A stretch of 64,000 nt of DNA, from contig NZ_CP107970.1 in the NCBI RefSeq assembly GCF_036090055.1, positions 4,547,001 to 4,611,000 on the forward strand, read 5' to 3'. The position numbers and the translations under genes are program-made. Under the pieces are notes generated by a model that was not told the origin of the DNA, ran no database searches, and was given only the letters and a program-made list of their open reading frames with translations. Of this stretch, positions 26,618-35,604 are shown piece after piece (position 1 is the stretch's first letter; each line of letters begins with the position of its first letter). The DNA is from Nocardioides sp. NBC_00368 (lineage in GTDB: Bacteria; Actinomycetota; Actinomycetes; Propionibacteriales; Nocardioidaceae).

Positions 26618-28677
26618 CTCGACCCGGGGGATCGGCGCAGGACCCCGGCGATCCGGTCGCCGAGGTAGGGCGCCAGCGTCTCGGCGTAGAGCGGCGAGAT
26701 GTGGAAGCCGTCGAGGTAGACCTCCAGGTTCCCGACGACGGGCGAGCACCGCCTCTTCGCGCAGAAGTAGGAGGTCAGGTCGACGTGATGGGCGTTCGTC
26801 GCGAGCCGGGTGGCGCCCAGGCTCCCGTCGTCGCGTACGACCCTGCTGCGCCTCCGCGAGCACTCGGTCGAGGCCGCCAGCCCGTGGTCGTCGATGCACG
26901 GCTGGACCACGCGTGCGAAGAGTGCGCTGCTGCCCTCGAAGATGGGTGAGTCCTGCACCGCGATCACCGGCACCGACGGGTCCGGTCTCGTCGCCCAGGC
27001 CTCCGCCATCCCACGGCTGAGCGCTTCGACCTCGCTCTCGCCGGGAGAGGCCTCCACGCTCACCAGACTGGAGTGGACCACGACGTAGGCATCGATCCCC
27101 CTCTCCGAGGCGACGTACGCCGCCAGCTTCCGCTTCCACCGGTCGCACAGCTCGACGCTCGCCTCGGGCGTGCCGACGCGGTCCCGGGCGTTCCAGTGGC
27201 AGCCGGCCCGCCCGGCCACGTCGATGCGCCAGCCGCGGCTCTCGGCGATGGCGCGATAGGCGGGCACGAACTGGTGGTTGTGGGAGTCGCCGATCGCGAG
27301 CAGCCGCCGCGTGTAGCCGGTCCTCGGGCCGAGCGTGCACACCCTCAGTGCGACCGGCCGCTCCTTGTTGGACCAGCACGCCGACCCGTCCGGAGCCTGG
27401 TAGCCCAGGCTCGCGTCGATCAGCGTCGAGGGGCGCCGGCAGTCGGTGAGCGCCGGGTCGAGCGCGGCGGCGCCGATGCAGCCCGCGTAGCGTTCGGCGG
27501 CCTCGACCGCGGCCGCCTTCCGGGCGGCGTCCTGCCGCTCCACCTCACCGGTGACCACCAGCGTGCCGCCCACCACCAGCGCAAGCACCGCGGGAACCGT
27601 CACGAGCCGCACCACGCCGGTGAACGGCGCCCCGATCCGGGTGACCGGCCGCTCGACGTACCGATGGGTGAGCCAGGCCAGCGCCGTCGACCCGGACAGG
27701 ACCACGGCCGCGGCGACCAGGCTCGTACGGGTCGCGTACGTCCAGCTCAGCCACGCCACCAGCAGCGGCCAGTGCCACAGGTAGAGCGGGAAGGAGATGT
27801 CGGCGACGAACCGCAGCGGCCTGACAGCGAGGAGATGCTGCGGGCCCCAGCGGGCAGAAGACCCGGAGCCGATCACGACCAGCAGCGCCCCGCCGACCGG
27901 CCACAGCGCCCACGGGCCGGGGAAGAGCGCGGCCCCGTCGAGCACGAACCCCGAGCTCGCGACGAGCGCCAGCCCGAGCCAGGCGAGCACCGGCCGCGCC
28001 CCACCCGGCGGGCGGAGCCGGTCGAGCCCGAGCGCCAGCAGCGCGCCCGCGCCGAGTTCCCAGAAGCGCGCCCAGGAGTGGAAGTACGCCACCTGCTGGT
28101 CGGCCGCCCCGAGCCGCCATGCGAAGACGAACGACGCGATCGTCGCCACCGCCACCACGACGGTCATCACGAGCCGGAGCCGGTGCCGCGCCAACCATCC
28201 GAGGCCGACCACGACCAGCGGCCAGGCCAGCAGGAACTGCCCCTGTACCGCCAGCGACCAGAAGTGCTGCAGCGGGCTCGCGCTCGGCCCGGCGGCTCCG
28301 TAGGCGAGCTGGGAGCGGATCATCTCCCAGTTCAGGACGTACGCAGCCGAAGCAGCGATCTCCCGCAAGGTCGAGCTCCACATCGACCGGGGCATGACCG
28401 CCACCATCAGCACCGCCGTCCCGGCGAGGACGACCAGCATCGGAGCCGAGAGCCGCAGGAACGTACGTCCGTAGTGGTCGGCAAGGTGGAGCTCCGACGA
28501 GGTGACCCGCCGGACCAGCGACCGGGTGACGAGGAACCCGGTCAGCGCCAGGAAGACGTCGACACCGCCGGAGACGCGGCCGTTGCCGAAGAGGTGGAAG
28601 ACCACCACGAGCGCCAGCGCCAGCCCCCGCAGCCCGTGGATCTCGGCGATGCGCTGAGACGACGGCGGCTGCGGCAT
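26614..28677 (-). CDS. OafA/YrhL-type membrane acyltransferase with SGNH domain
   Basis: 687 residues. Residues 1-380 form an acyltransferase-3 domain with about 10 helices, opening with EIHGLRGLALALVVVFHLFG (catalytic His in the family) and GGVDVFLALTGFLVTRSL. After a short stalk an extracytoplasmic SGNH esterase-like domain follows: block I is LLAIGDSHNHQF (nucleophile Ser), and the C-terminal YLDGFHISPLYAETLAPYLG carries the DxxH pair. Such fusions O-acetylate cell-surface polysaccharides, peptidoglycan or glycolipids. No glycan biosynthesis genes adjoin, so the acceptor is unknown. Confidence 0.9.
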   Translation of the reverse strand: MPQPPSSQRIAEIHGLRGLALALVVVFHLFGNGRVSGGVDVFLALTGFLVTRSLVRRVTSSELHLADHYGRTFLRLSAPMLVVLAGTAVLMVAVMPRSMWSSTLREIAASAAYVLNWEMIRSQLAYGAAGPSASPLQHFWSLAVQGQFLLAWPLVVVGLGWLARHRLRLVMTVVVAVATIASFVFAWRLGAADQQVAYFHSWARFWELGAGALLALGLDRLRPPGGARPVLAWLGLALVASSGFVLDGAALFPGPWALWPVGGALLVVIGSGSSARWGPQHLLAVRPLRFVADISFPLYLWHWPLLVAWLSWTYATRTSLVAAAVVLSGSTALAWLTHRYVERPVTRIGAPFTGVVRLVTVPAVLALVVGGTLVVTGEVERQDAARKAAAVEAAERYAGCIGAAALDPALTDCRRPSTLIDASLGYQAPDGSACWSNKERPVALRVCTLGPRTGYTRRLLAIGDSHNHQFVPAYRAIAESRGWRIDVAGRAGCHWNARDRVGTPEASVELCDRWKRKLAAYVASERGIDAYVVVHSSLVSVEASPGESEVEALSRGMAEAWATRPDPSVPVIAVQDSPIFEGSSALFARVVQPCIDDHGLAASTECSRRRSRVVRDDGSLGATRLATNAHHVDLTSYFCAKRRCSPVVGNLEVYLDGFHISPLYAETLAPYLGDRIAGVLRRSPGSS

Positions 28678-28722
28678 CGGGTCACGGTAAGGGTGGCCGG
28701 TGACCCGGGGGAGAAGGCCAGG

Positions 28723-30030
28723 TTAAGAGCCGAGGACCTGCTCCAGATAGGGGTTGCCGAAGGCGCGGGACGGGTCGAGCTTGTCGCGCAGCGCGACGAA
28801 GTCACCGAACCGCGGATAGCGCTCGGCCAGGTCGGCGGCGGAGAGCGTGTGCATCTTGCCCCAGTGCGGGCGGCCACCGGCCTCGCCGGCGATCCGTTCG
28901 AAGGCCGCGAAGTACTCCGCCCGCCACGGCGAGGCCGGGGCGGTGTGGATGGCGATGTAGACGTTCTCGCGTTCGAACCCGGTGGACAGCGGGATGTCGT
29001 CGGCGCCGGCGACCCGGACCTCGACCGGGAAGGAGATGTGCCACGAGGACGCCTCGACGGCCTGCCGCAGCGAGGCGAGGACCTGCATTCCGGCGGCCCG
29101 CGGGACGGCGTACTCGCTCTCCACGAACCGCACCTTCCGCTCCGAGGTGAAGACCCGGTAGGAGATGTCGGTGAACTCGCGCGGCGAGAGGGCCGAGGCG
29201 GCGAAGCGCGCCAGCGGCTTGACCAGGCCGGGGACACGGAGACCGAGGCCGACGGTCGCGCCGAACGCGGTGTTGGAGAGCAGCTCGTCGTCGAACCACC
29301 CCCGGACCGGGCCCACCGGGGCCAGCGGCGTCTCCGGCAGCGGCAGCCGGGTGTTGTGCTTGGTCAGCACCCGGGTGGTGTGCGGGAACCAGTAGAACTC
29401 GAAGTGGTCGGTCCCCGAGGAGTGCTCCTCGAAGCCGCTCATCACGTCGGCGAGCTCGCCGTTGCCCTCACGCGCGCTGAGCGCGAACAGCGGCTCGGTC
29501 TGCAGCGTGACCTCCACGATGATCCCGAGCGCACCCAGCCCCACCCGGGCGAGGTCGAAGACCTCGGGATTCTCCGTCGCCGAGCACGAGAGGACGGAGC
29601 CGTCGGCGAGGAGCAGCCGGAGGCCGCGTACCTGCGTCGCCAGGCCGCCGAAGCGGGCCCCGGTGCCGTGGGTGCCGGTCGAGATCGCCCCCGAGATCGA
29701 CTGCTCCTCGATGTCGCCGAGGTTGGTCATCGAGAGCCCGAGCGCCTCGAGCGCACGGTTGAGCACCTTGAGGCGGGTGCCGCCACGGACCGTCACGAGC
29801 CCCGTGGTCGAGTCGGCTCGTACGATCCCAGAGATCCGGTCGAGGCTGACCTGGACGTCCACCGGCGAGCCGATGGCGGTGAAGGAGTGTCCCGCACCGA
29901 TCGGCTTGACCTTCCGGCCGGCCTCGGTCGCGGCCACCACGACCGCCGCGAGCTCCGCCTCGTCGCGAGGCGCGATGACCTCGACCGATCCCGCGTGCTG
30001 GTTGCCCGCCCAGTTCTGCCATTCGCTCAC
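28723..30030 (-). CDS. FAD-linked sugar-1,4-lactone oxidase (ALO family)
   Basis: 435 residues from GTG 30030 (VSEWQNWAGNQ, the usual family N-terminus; an ATG 12 codons earlier is less likely). The FAD-binding-4 domain has KPIGAGHSFTAIG, GTRLKVLNRALEALGLSMTN and GAISTGTHGTGARFGGLATQ. The ALO C-terminal domain ends with RPHWGKMHTLSAADL, whose HWGKxH motif is typical of D-arabinono-, gulono- or galactono-lactone oxidases. It should oxidise an aldonolactone or related polyol with O2 or another acceptor. Divergent from a PLP enzyme gene with a 128-bp gap. Confidence 0.9.
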   Translation of the reverse strand: MSEWQNWAGNQHAGSVEVIAPRDEAELAAVVVAATEAGRKVKPIGAGHSFTAIGSPVDVQVSLDRISGIVRADSTTGLVTVRGGTRLKVLNRALEALGLSMTNLGDIEEQSISGAISTGTHGTGARFGGLATQVRGLRLLLADGSVLSCSATENPEVFDLARVGLGALGIIVEVTLQTEPLFALSAREGNGELADVMSGFEEHSSGTDHFEFYWFPHTTRVLTKHNTRLPLPETPLAPVGPVRGWFDDELLSNTAFGATVGLGLRVPGLVKPLARFAASALSPREFTDISYRVFTSERKVRFVESEYAVPRAAGMQVLASLRQAVEASSWHISFPVEVRVAGADDIPLSTGFERENVYIAIHTAPASPWRAEYFAAFERIAGEAGGRPHWGKMHTLSAADLAERYPRFGDFVALRDKLDPSRAFGNPYLEQVLGS

Positions 30031-30158
30031 GCGGGCAAGGGTGTCGGGTCGGAGGCGTGCGGTCAACGACTTCGCTCAGATCCGTCCAGCCCGTACCGCG
30101 GCACAGTTCGTCATCTGCCGTTGACGCGGGCGCCGCACGGGGCATAGACACTTGGGTC

Positions 30159-31379
30159 GTGGTCAAGCCCTCTATTCAACGCTCCCACCATCTCTCGGCC
30201 CAGCAGCACGAACGGCTCGATCGTGCGACCGCCGCTCTCGACGGTCCCGTCGGGGCCGTCGACCTGGAGGCGTTCGACGCCAACGCCGACGACCTCGTGC
30301 GCCGAGCCGCCGGCACCCCGATCCGAGTCGCCAGCAAGTCCGTACGCTGCCGGGCGCTGATCGACCGCGTGCTCGCCCGTGAGGGATATGAGGGGATCCT
30401 GGCCTTCACGCTGCCCGAGGCGCTGTGGCTGGCCGAGACGCACTACGACATCGTGATCGGCTACCCGACCGTCGACCGGGCCGCGCTCGCCGCGCTCGCG
30501 AAGGACGAGGAGAAGCTCGCCCGGATCACGCTGATGGTGGACAGTGCCGAGGGGTTGTCGCTGGTCAAGGCCGCGATCGGCACCCCGGTCGCCCCCGTAC
30601 GCGTGGCCATCGACCTCGACGCCGCGCTGGTCATCGCGCACCGCATCTGGCTCGGCGCCCGCCGCTCGCCGGTCCGCACCCCGGAGGAAGCCGTCGCGCT
30701 GGCCCGGATCGTCGCCGAGGACCCTGACTTCCAGCTGGTCGGGCTGATGGCCTACGAGGGCCAGGTCGCCGGCACCGTCGATCGTCCGCTCGGCGGCAAC
30801 CCGCCCGCCCCGGTGATCCGGCGGATGAAGAAGGCCTCCATCGCCGAGATCACCGAGCGCCGCGGGAAGATCGTCGCGGCCGTGCGCTCCCTGACCGATC
30901 TCGAGTTCGTCAACGGTGGCGGCACCGGCTCGATCGAGTCCACGAGGGCCGACACGTCGGTCACCGAGATCGCGGCCGGCTCCGGCCTCTACGGTCCGAC
31001 CCTCTTCGACCGCTACGACGGCTTCACGCCTCACCCGGCGGCCTACTTCGGGCTGAGCGTCGTGCGTCGTCCCGCGCCAGGCATCGTCACCGTCGCCGGG
31101 GGCGGCTGGATCGCCTCGGGCCCGCCGGGACTCGACCGGGTCCCGAGCCCCACCTACCCCTTCGGCCTGGAGTACGTCGCCACCGAAGGCGCCGGGGAGG
31201 TCCAGACCCCGCTGCGCGGGCATGCCGCCGACGAGCTCGCGATCGGCGACAAGGTCTGGTTCCGCCATGCCAAGGCCGGCGAGGTGTGCGAACGGCTCGA
31301 CACCCTCCACCTGATCGAGGGCGACTCGATCATCACCGTCGCACCGACGTACCGCGGTGAGGGCCAGACCTTCCTGTGA
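30159..31379 (+). CDS. PLP-dependent amino acid deaminase/D-threonine aldolase-like (alanine racemase fold), copy 1
   Basis: 406 residues from GTG 30159; an in-frame extension to 30057 would overlap the divergent oxidase and lacks family similarity. The N-terminal TIM barrel has TPIRVASKSVRCRALIDRVL, where the Lys before SVRC is the probable PLP Schiff-base lysine. LQLVGLMAYEGQ-type strand and a GGGTGSIESTRAD phosphate-binding loop follow. The C-terminal beta domain (AGEVCERLDTLHLIEGD) contains the H and C-x-region that binds metal in D-serine dehydratase-like enzymes. Probable substrates are D-amino acids or 3-hydroxy amino acids. A second enzyme of this fold lies at 32.1 kb. Confidence 0.85.
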   Translation: MVKPSIQRSHHLSAQQHERLDRATAALDGPVGAVDLEAFDANADDLVRRAAGTPIRVASKSVRCRALIDRVLAREGYEGILAFTLPEALWLAETHYDIVIGYPTVDRAALAALAKDEEKLARITLMVDSAEGLSLVKAAIGTPVAPVRVAIDLDAALVIAHRIWLGARRSPVRTPEEAVALARIVAEDPDFQLVGLMAYEGQVAGTVDRPLGGNPPAPVIRRMKKASIAEITERRGKIVAAVRSLTDLEFVNGGGTGSIESTRADTSVTEIAAGSGLYGPTLFDRYDGFTPHPAAYFGLSVVRRPAPGIVTVAGGGWIASGPPGLDRVPSPTYPFGLEYVATEGAGEVQTPLRGHAADELAIGDKVWFRHAKAGEVCERLDTLHLIEGDSIITVAPTYRGEGQTFL

Positions 31380-31388
31380 CCTGCCGGG

Positions 31389-31994
31389 TCACTCGCCCAG
31401 CAGCTGGAACCAGCTCTCGGTGACCAGCTCGCACATGCGGTCGTGCTCGACACCCCAGAACCCGTCCGACCAGCGCTGGAACAGATAGTCGAGCTGGCCG
31501 ACCGCCAGTGCGCCGCGCAGCCGCCGGCTGTCGGCGTCGAACCGGTCCGCCTTGTCCAGACCCGCGCTGACGTCCTCGATCGTCTCGTCCGTCCAGGCGT
31601 CGACGATATGGCTGAGATCGGGATCGACGGCCTGGGCTGCCCGGGCGACCGTGACGATCGGACGCACCCCCGGCCACCGGGCCATGGCCTGCCGGATCCA
31701 GGAACCGAGCTGCTCGCGGGTGCCGGCCGCCACCGCATCGGCGAGGCCGCCGAGCGAGCTGCCCTCGGGGGAACGAATCTGGATCAGCTCGTCCTCGAGG
31801 CGCTCGGCGACCAAGGCCTTGATGACCTCCGACTTCGAGGGGAAGTAGGCATAGAACGTCACCCGGGTGGTGCCCGCCGCCGAGGCGATCTCATCGATCG
31901 TCGTGGCTGCGTAGCCGCTCGCGACGAACCGATCCATCGCTGCATCCAGCAGGAGCTGGCGAGTCATCGCCCTCTGAGCCGCACGCTTGGCCAT
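31389..31994 (-). CDS. TetR-family regulator
   Basis: 201 residues. HTH: MTRQLLLDAAMDRFVASGYA followed by TTIDEIASAAGTTRVTFYAY and FPSKSEVIKALV, a strong TetR_N match. The ligand domain (WIRQAMARWPGVRPIVTVAR) is not diagnostic. It lies between two PLP enzymes of the same fold, convergent with the first and divergent from the second with a 97-bp gap, so the gene at 32092 is the most likely target. No perfect operator palindrome was found in that gap. Confidence 0.88.
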   Translation of the reverse strand: MAKRAAQRAMTRQLLLDAAMDRFVASGYAATTIDEIASAAGTTRVTFYAYFPSKSEVIKALVAERLEDELIQIRSPEGSSLGGLADAVAAGTREQLGSWIRQAMARWPGVRPIVTVARAAQAVDPDLSHIVDAWTDETIEDVSAGLDKADRFDADSRRLRGALAVGQLDYLFQRWSDGFWGVEHDRMCELVTESWFQLLGE

Positions 31995-32091
31995 GGCGTC
32001 ACGATAGGCGACGCCGGGACCTCTCTGGAGATTTCCAAGTTTTCTCGAAACCCGGTGTCCGGCCGACGGGCCGTCGGTAGGTTCGGTCCCG

Positions 32092-33315
32092 ATGGACGAT
32101 CATGTGACCTGGGCGGACAAGGGCTTCATGGAACCGGGGGAAGCCGTCGATCTCACCACCTACGCAACCTCCGGCCGCAACCTCTTCGACGGCTCGTTCA
32201 CCTGGCCGGTGATGGCGCTCAAGAAGAACGCGCTGGAGCACAACATCGCGACCCTCGCGAAGTTCGCGGAGGAGCACGGACTGTTGCTCGCCCCGCACGG
32301 CAAGACCACGATGGCGCCGTCGCTCTACCGGCGGCAGCTCGACGCCGGCGCGTGGGCGATCACGGTCGCCTCGCCCAGCCAGGCGCTGGTCGCCCGCCGC
32401 GCCGGCGTACGCCGGGTCCTGGTCGCCAACGAGATCCTCGACCACAGCGCGCTGAGCTGGGTGGCCTCCGAGCGTGCGGCCGACCCCGAGTTCCTCCACC
32501 TGCACTGGGTCGACTCGGTCGAGGGCGTCGAGGCGGCGGCCGAGGCGTCGGCCCTGGTGGGCGTCGAGGACCGGCCGCTGGCCGTGTTGATCGACCTGGG
32601 CTTCCCGGGCGGACGTACCGGCACCCGCTCCGTCGAGCAGGCGGTCGAGCTCGCGCGCGTGGTCGACTCCACGCCCGGCGTACTCCTCGCCGGGGTGGCC
32701 GGCTACGAGGGCGGACTGGAGACGGCCGAGGAGGTCGGCGACTACTTCGACCGTCTCGAGGAGCTCGCCTCGATCCTGTTCACCGAGGGCCTCGTCGCCG
32801 CCGATGCCATCGTCTCGGCGGGCGGGAGCGCCTTCTTCGACGTCCTCGCCGAGCGCTGGTCCGCGGGCTGGCCCGAGGGGATGACGCCTCGCAAGGTGCT
32901 GCGCAGCGGGACCTACCTCACCCACGACCACGGCCTCTACGCCGCCACGACGCCCTACAACCGCATCGCGGGGAGCCTGGACCCGGCCATCGAGGTGTGG
33001 GCCCAGGTCGTCTCGGCCCCCGAGGACGGGCTGGTCATCGTGGGTATGGGCCGGCGGGACGTGCCCTACGACAACGGCATGCCGATCCCGCTCACGGTGC
33101 GGCGCAGCGGCTTCGGCGGTGCGGAGGAGCTGGCGGGCACCGTCGAGAAGCTGGGCGACCAGCACGCCTTCCTGCGCACCGACGCCGGCCTGCGGCCGGG
33201 CGACCTGGTCAGCTTCGGGATCTCGCACCCGTGCACGGCGTTCGACAAGTGGCGGCTGATCCCTGTCGTCGACCTCGACTACACGGTGACGGACCTGGTC
33301 CGGACGTACTTCTGA
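32092..33315 (+). CDS. D-serine/D-threonine deaminase-like PLP enzyme (alanine racemase fold), copy 2
   Basis: 407 residues. PLP lysine is in GLLLAPHGKTTMAPSLYRRQ (HGKTTM is the hallmark of the DSD1/D-TA group). LLAGVAGYEGGLETAEEVGD and AIVSAGGSAFFDVLAE follow in the barrel; the C-terminal domain keeps the metal-binding H...C pair in GISHPCTAFDKWR. It probably cleaves or dehydrates a D-3-hydroxy amino acid. It shares fold but little direct sequence with the enzyme at 30.2 kb, so this is co-localisation of two subfamilies and not a recent duplication. Divergent TetR gene upstream. Confidence 0.87.
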   Translation: MDDHVTWADKGFMEPGEAVDLTTYATSGRNLFDGSFTWPVMALKKNALEHNIATLAKFAEEHGLLLAPHGKTTMAPSLYRRQLDAGAWAITVASPSQALVARRAGVRRVLVANEILDHSALSWVASERAADPEFLHLHWVDSVEGVEAAAEASALVGVEDRPLAVLIDLGFPGGRTGTRSVEQAVELARVVDSTPGVLLAGVAGYEGGLETAEEVGDYFDRLEELASILFTEGLVAADAIVSAGGSAFFDVLAERWSAGWPEGMTPRKVLRSGTYLTHDHGLYAATTPYNRIAGSLDPAIEVWAQVVSAPEDGLVIVGMGRRDVPYDNGMPIPLTVRRSGFGGAEELAGTVEKLGDQHAFLRTDAGLRPGDLVSFGISHPCTAFDKWRLIPVVDLDYTVTDLVRTYF

Positions 33316-33331
33316 GGCGTCCGCCGAGGCG

Positions 33332-34234
33332 TCACGCGATGTCGGAGAGACGCACTCTGACCTGGTAGAACGCGCCGTGGTCGGTGGCCCGGCGGGCCGA
33401 CGGACCGGAGTAGACCTGGTAGCGGTCCGGACGCAGCGACGGGCTGAGGAAGGCCTGGTCGATCGGCGCCCGGGGGCCGGTGGCGCAGCCCTCATGCTTC
33501 GCGAGCGGGCTCACCAGGCCGGTCCCGGGCGAGGTCAGGTCGCACAGGATGTCGTTGCGCTGGTTGAAGTCACCGGCGACGACCATCGGCACCTCGGCGC
33601 GCGCGACCACGTCCTTGACGATCTGGGCATTGATGTCGCGCCATCTCTTCTGTCGAGGAGCCGAGGGGATGCTCGCAGGGAAGTGCACGGGAAGCACCCC
33701 GAAGCGCTCGCCCGAGGAGCGCTCCTCCAGCACCACCACGGGCGCGCTGACGCGGGCACCGTGGCGGTAGTACATGGCAACCGTATCCTTGCTGACCAGC
33801 CGGAACGCCGATCTGCGGTAGAAGACCGCGTCGTCGGTGGCGTCGGGCGTCGAGACGAGGGCGTACTCCCGTCCGAAGGACTCGAAGGCCTCCCGCTGCG
33901 GCGCCTCCACCTCCGCGAGGACGCCGAAGTCGACAGCCGTACGCCGCAGGTGGCCCACCACGATCCGCATCCGTGGCACGCCGTCGAGCCGGCCGGCGGC
34001 AGCGCCTCCGGGAGCCGTGTGGTGGTCGGCCCAGGCGTTGAGCCAGGCGAAGCGCTGGAAGCCCGGCTGAACCGGTGCCGCCTGGGTGACCTCGACGGTC
34101 GGGCCGGCGGCCGCCGTCGTCGGGACCAGGAAGCTCAGGGCAGCGCCGAGGACGCCGCACAACGCGACCGCGGGCACGACGGCGCGCAGCAACGCTGCCC
34201 GACCTGGACCCGAGGAGATCAGTGTGGGGGACAC
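33332..34234 (-). CDS. secreted or membrane-anchored endonuclease/exonuclease/phosphatase-family protein
   Basis: 300 residues from GTG 34234. A hydrophobic N-terminus (AALLRAVVPAVALCGVLGAA) then LSFLVPTTAAAGP is a signal peptide or anchor. EEP (DNase I-like) motifs follow: GVLAEVEAPQREAFESFG (metal Glu), MVVAGDFNQRND (GDFN) and ATDHGAFYQVRV (catalytic DH), so it should be an active Mg-dependent hydrolase. The exact substrate (nucleic acid, phospholipid or other phosphodiester) is unknown. The start is uncertain: no good ribosome site is seen, and an in-frame ATG at 34327 would add 31 residues. Confidence 0.82.
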   Translation of the reverse strand: MSPTLISSGPGRAALLRAVVPAVALCGVLGAALSFLVPTTAAAGPTVEVTQAAPVQPGFQRFAWLNAWADHHTAPGGAAAGRLDGVPRMRIVVGHLRRTAVDFGVLAEVEAPQREAFESFGREYALVSTPDATDDAVFYRRSAFRLVSKDTVAMYYRHGARVSAPVVVLEERSSGERFGVLPVHFPASIPSAPRQKRWRDINAQIVKDVVARAEVPMVVAGDFNQRNDILCDLTSPGTGLVSPLAKHEGCATGPRAPIDQAFLSPSLRPDRYQVYSGPSARRATDHGAFYQVRVRLSDIA

Positions 34235-34362
34235 GCCTACTGACGGTATGGGCGGGCAGTGTGCGCACGGCCAAACGCGTTCGAATACCGCGAAACCCCA
34301 GATGAACGACCAGGGAACCGGGTCCATGAGCGACCGGACGGTTCCGTGACGACCCGCGGCGC

Positions 34363-35151
34363 CTACAGGTCCATGAAGATCAGAGCGCCCGCGATGTCGG
34401 CGGTGCCGTAGTGGAGGTAGTCGTCGACGGTCGCCTCGGGGACGCCCTTCTGCGCGGTCACGAAACCGACGACGACCGCCTTGGAGGAGTCCTTGGCGAC
34501 CCACTTCCCGATCACGTCGTCCTCGATGAGGCTGCCGGTGGGCAGGTCGATGTCGGTCTCCTTGACCGCCTCCGCGGCCGCCGTCGCCTTCGCCTCGCTG
34601 TCGAAGACGTAGATGACCCGGAGCATCCGCAGCTTGCCGCCCTCGGCGTCGTGGATCCCCATCGCGGCGTAGCGGCAGCCCTTCCGGTCCAGGGCAGCCG
34701 ACGCGATCGCCCCGCAGTCTGGGTAGTCCTGGGAGGCCACGTACGTCGCGTTCATGCTCACGTCGCCGAGCTTGAACTTCCAGTCACCCTCGAAGAGGTC
34801 CGCGGCCAGCCCGCCCGGAGCCGGAGCCGCGGAGGACGGGTCCGGCGACGTGGTCGGGGTCGCGGTGACCGTCACCGGCCCCGGCCCTCCGGTCGGGTCA
34901 TCCTCGCCTCGGAGGATGACGATCGCCGCGGTGATGATCACGCCGATGATCAGCACACCCGCGATCGCCCCGAGCCCGATGACGATCGGCCACGGGTTGT
35001 GAGGCTTCTGCGGCGGGGGCGGACCTCCCGTGCCGAACGAACTCTCGTTCGGCGGCCAGCCGGCCTGCGGCGGCCCGGGCTGGAGGTTCGGCGCAGGCGG
35101 CATCGCCCCGTACCCGTCCGGTGGAGGCGGTGGTGGTGTCGGTGTCGTCAT
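34363..35151 (-). CDS. membrane-anchored protein of unknown function (paralogue of the gene at 42.9 kb)
   Basis: 262 residues from ATG 35151, preceded by AGGGGA. Residues 1-52 are Pro/Gly-rich and cytoplasmic, residues ~54-80 a single membrane helix (PIVIGLGAIAGVLIIGVIIT), residues 82-115 a Thr/Pro/Ser linker, and 118-262 an extracytoplasmic domain: GDWKFKLGDVSMNATYVASQ, DYPDC146, GC159-RYAAMG, LRMLRVIYVFDSEAKATAAA, and C-terminal LHYGTADIAGALIFMDL. The domain recurs in the 42879-43784 gene with the same Cys-Cys spacing. No known family recognised; function unknown. Confidence 0.8.
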   Translation of the reverse strand: MTTPTPPPPPPDGYGAMPPAPNLQPGPPQAGWPPNESSFGTGGPPPPQKPHNPWPIVIGLGAIAGVLIIGVIITAAIVILRGEDDPTGGPGPVTVTATPTTSPDPSSAAPAPGGLAADLFEGDWKFKLGDVSMNATYVASQDYPDCGAIASAALDRKGCRYAAMGIHDAEGGKLRMLRVIYVFDSEAKATAAAEAVKETDIDLPTGSLIEDDVIGKWVAKDSSKAVVVGFVTAQKGVPEATVDDYLHYGTADIAGALIFMDL

Positions 35152-35352
35152 CGGTCCCCTGCCCGAGTAAAGAATCCCGTGGGAGAAGCGTTTCCCCGCG
35201 GTTCCGCAATTCTCTCCTACGTCCCCGCCACCGCTGCTACTTTCTGCGATGCGCCAACGGGTGGGCGCCCGCTGGCCCCTCACGCTCCGCACAAAGGATC
35301 CTCCATGGCTTCTCGCCCGACCACGTACGCCTCCGACCGGGTGAGCCCGTAG

Positions 35353-35535
35353 ATGGAGACCAGGTGGAAGGTCCTCGTCGTCGCCGGGGCGGTCGTGGCC
35401 ATCTGGGTGGTCCTCGAGCTGCTCGGGTTCATGGCAGACGTGGTCATCGGGGGCTTCTTGCGGAGCTATCCGGTGGCTCTGGCGGTCGTCGCGTTGGCGG
35501 TCGGCTACCTGCTCGGTCGCGACAGCAGTCGCTGA
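35353..35535 (+). CDS. small two-helix membrane protein
   Basis: 60 residues: METRWK, helix VLVVAGAVVAIWVVLELLGF, short loop with MADVVIGGFLRSY, second helix PVALAVVALAVGYLLG, basic end RDSSR. Codon use (third-position GC) and the charge layout look like a real membrane protein, but no family is recognised and the ribosome site is weak. It is followed at once by the type B hairpin. Confidence 0.5.
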   Translation: METRWKVLVVAGAVVAIWVVLELLGFMADVVIGGFLRSYPVALAVVALAVGYLLGRDSSR

Positions 35536-35540
35536 AAGAC

Positions 35541-35599
35541 AGTCCGGGACGTTCCCGTCCTTCTACCCGCAGGTAGTGGACCAGAACGCCCCGGACTAC
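35541..35599. repeat. structured intergenic repeat, type B copy 1
   Basis: 59-nt element starting AGTCCGGGACGTTCCCGTCC and ending GCCCCGGACTAC, folding into one stem with internal bulges (AGTCCGGG with CCCGGACT; CTAC with GTAG). It sits between the convergent small membrane protein and ohr genes. Same length and fold as 39523-39581. Confidence 0.7.
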
Positions 35600-35604
35600 T
35601 CGGT

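Noticed and set aside
23390..27379. Very long minus-strand open frame of about 1329 codons
   Set aside because: It lies antisense to the LysR, BlaB-like and MFS genes, is rich in Arg/Gly/Asp/Ala with no fold pattern, and arises because stop codons are rare in antisense frames of high-GC genes.
27073..30147. Plus-strand open frame of about 1024 codons
   Set aside because: Antisense to the acyltransferase and lactone oxidase genes, which have clear catalytic motifs; composition is low-complexity.
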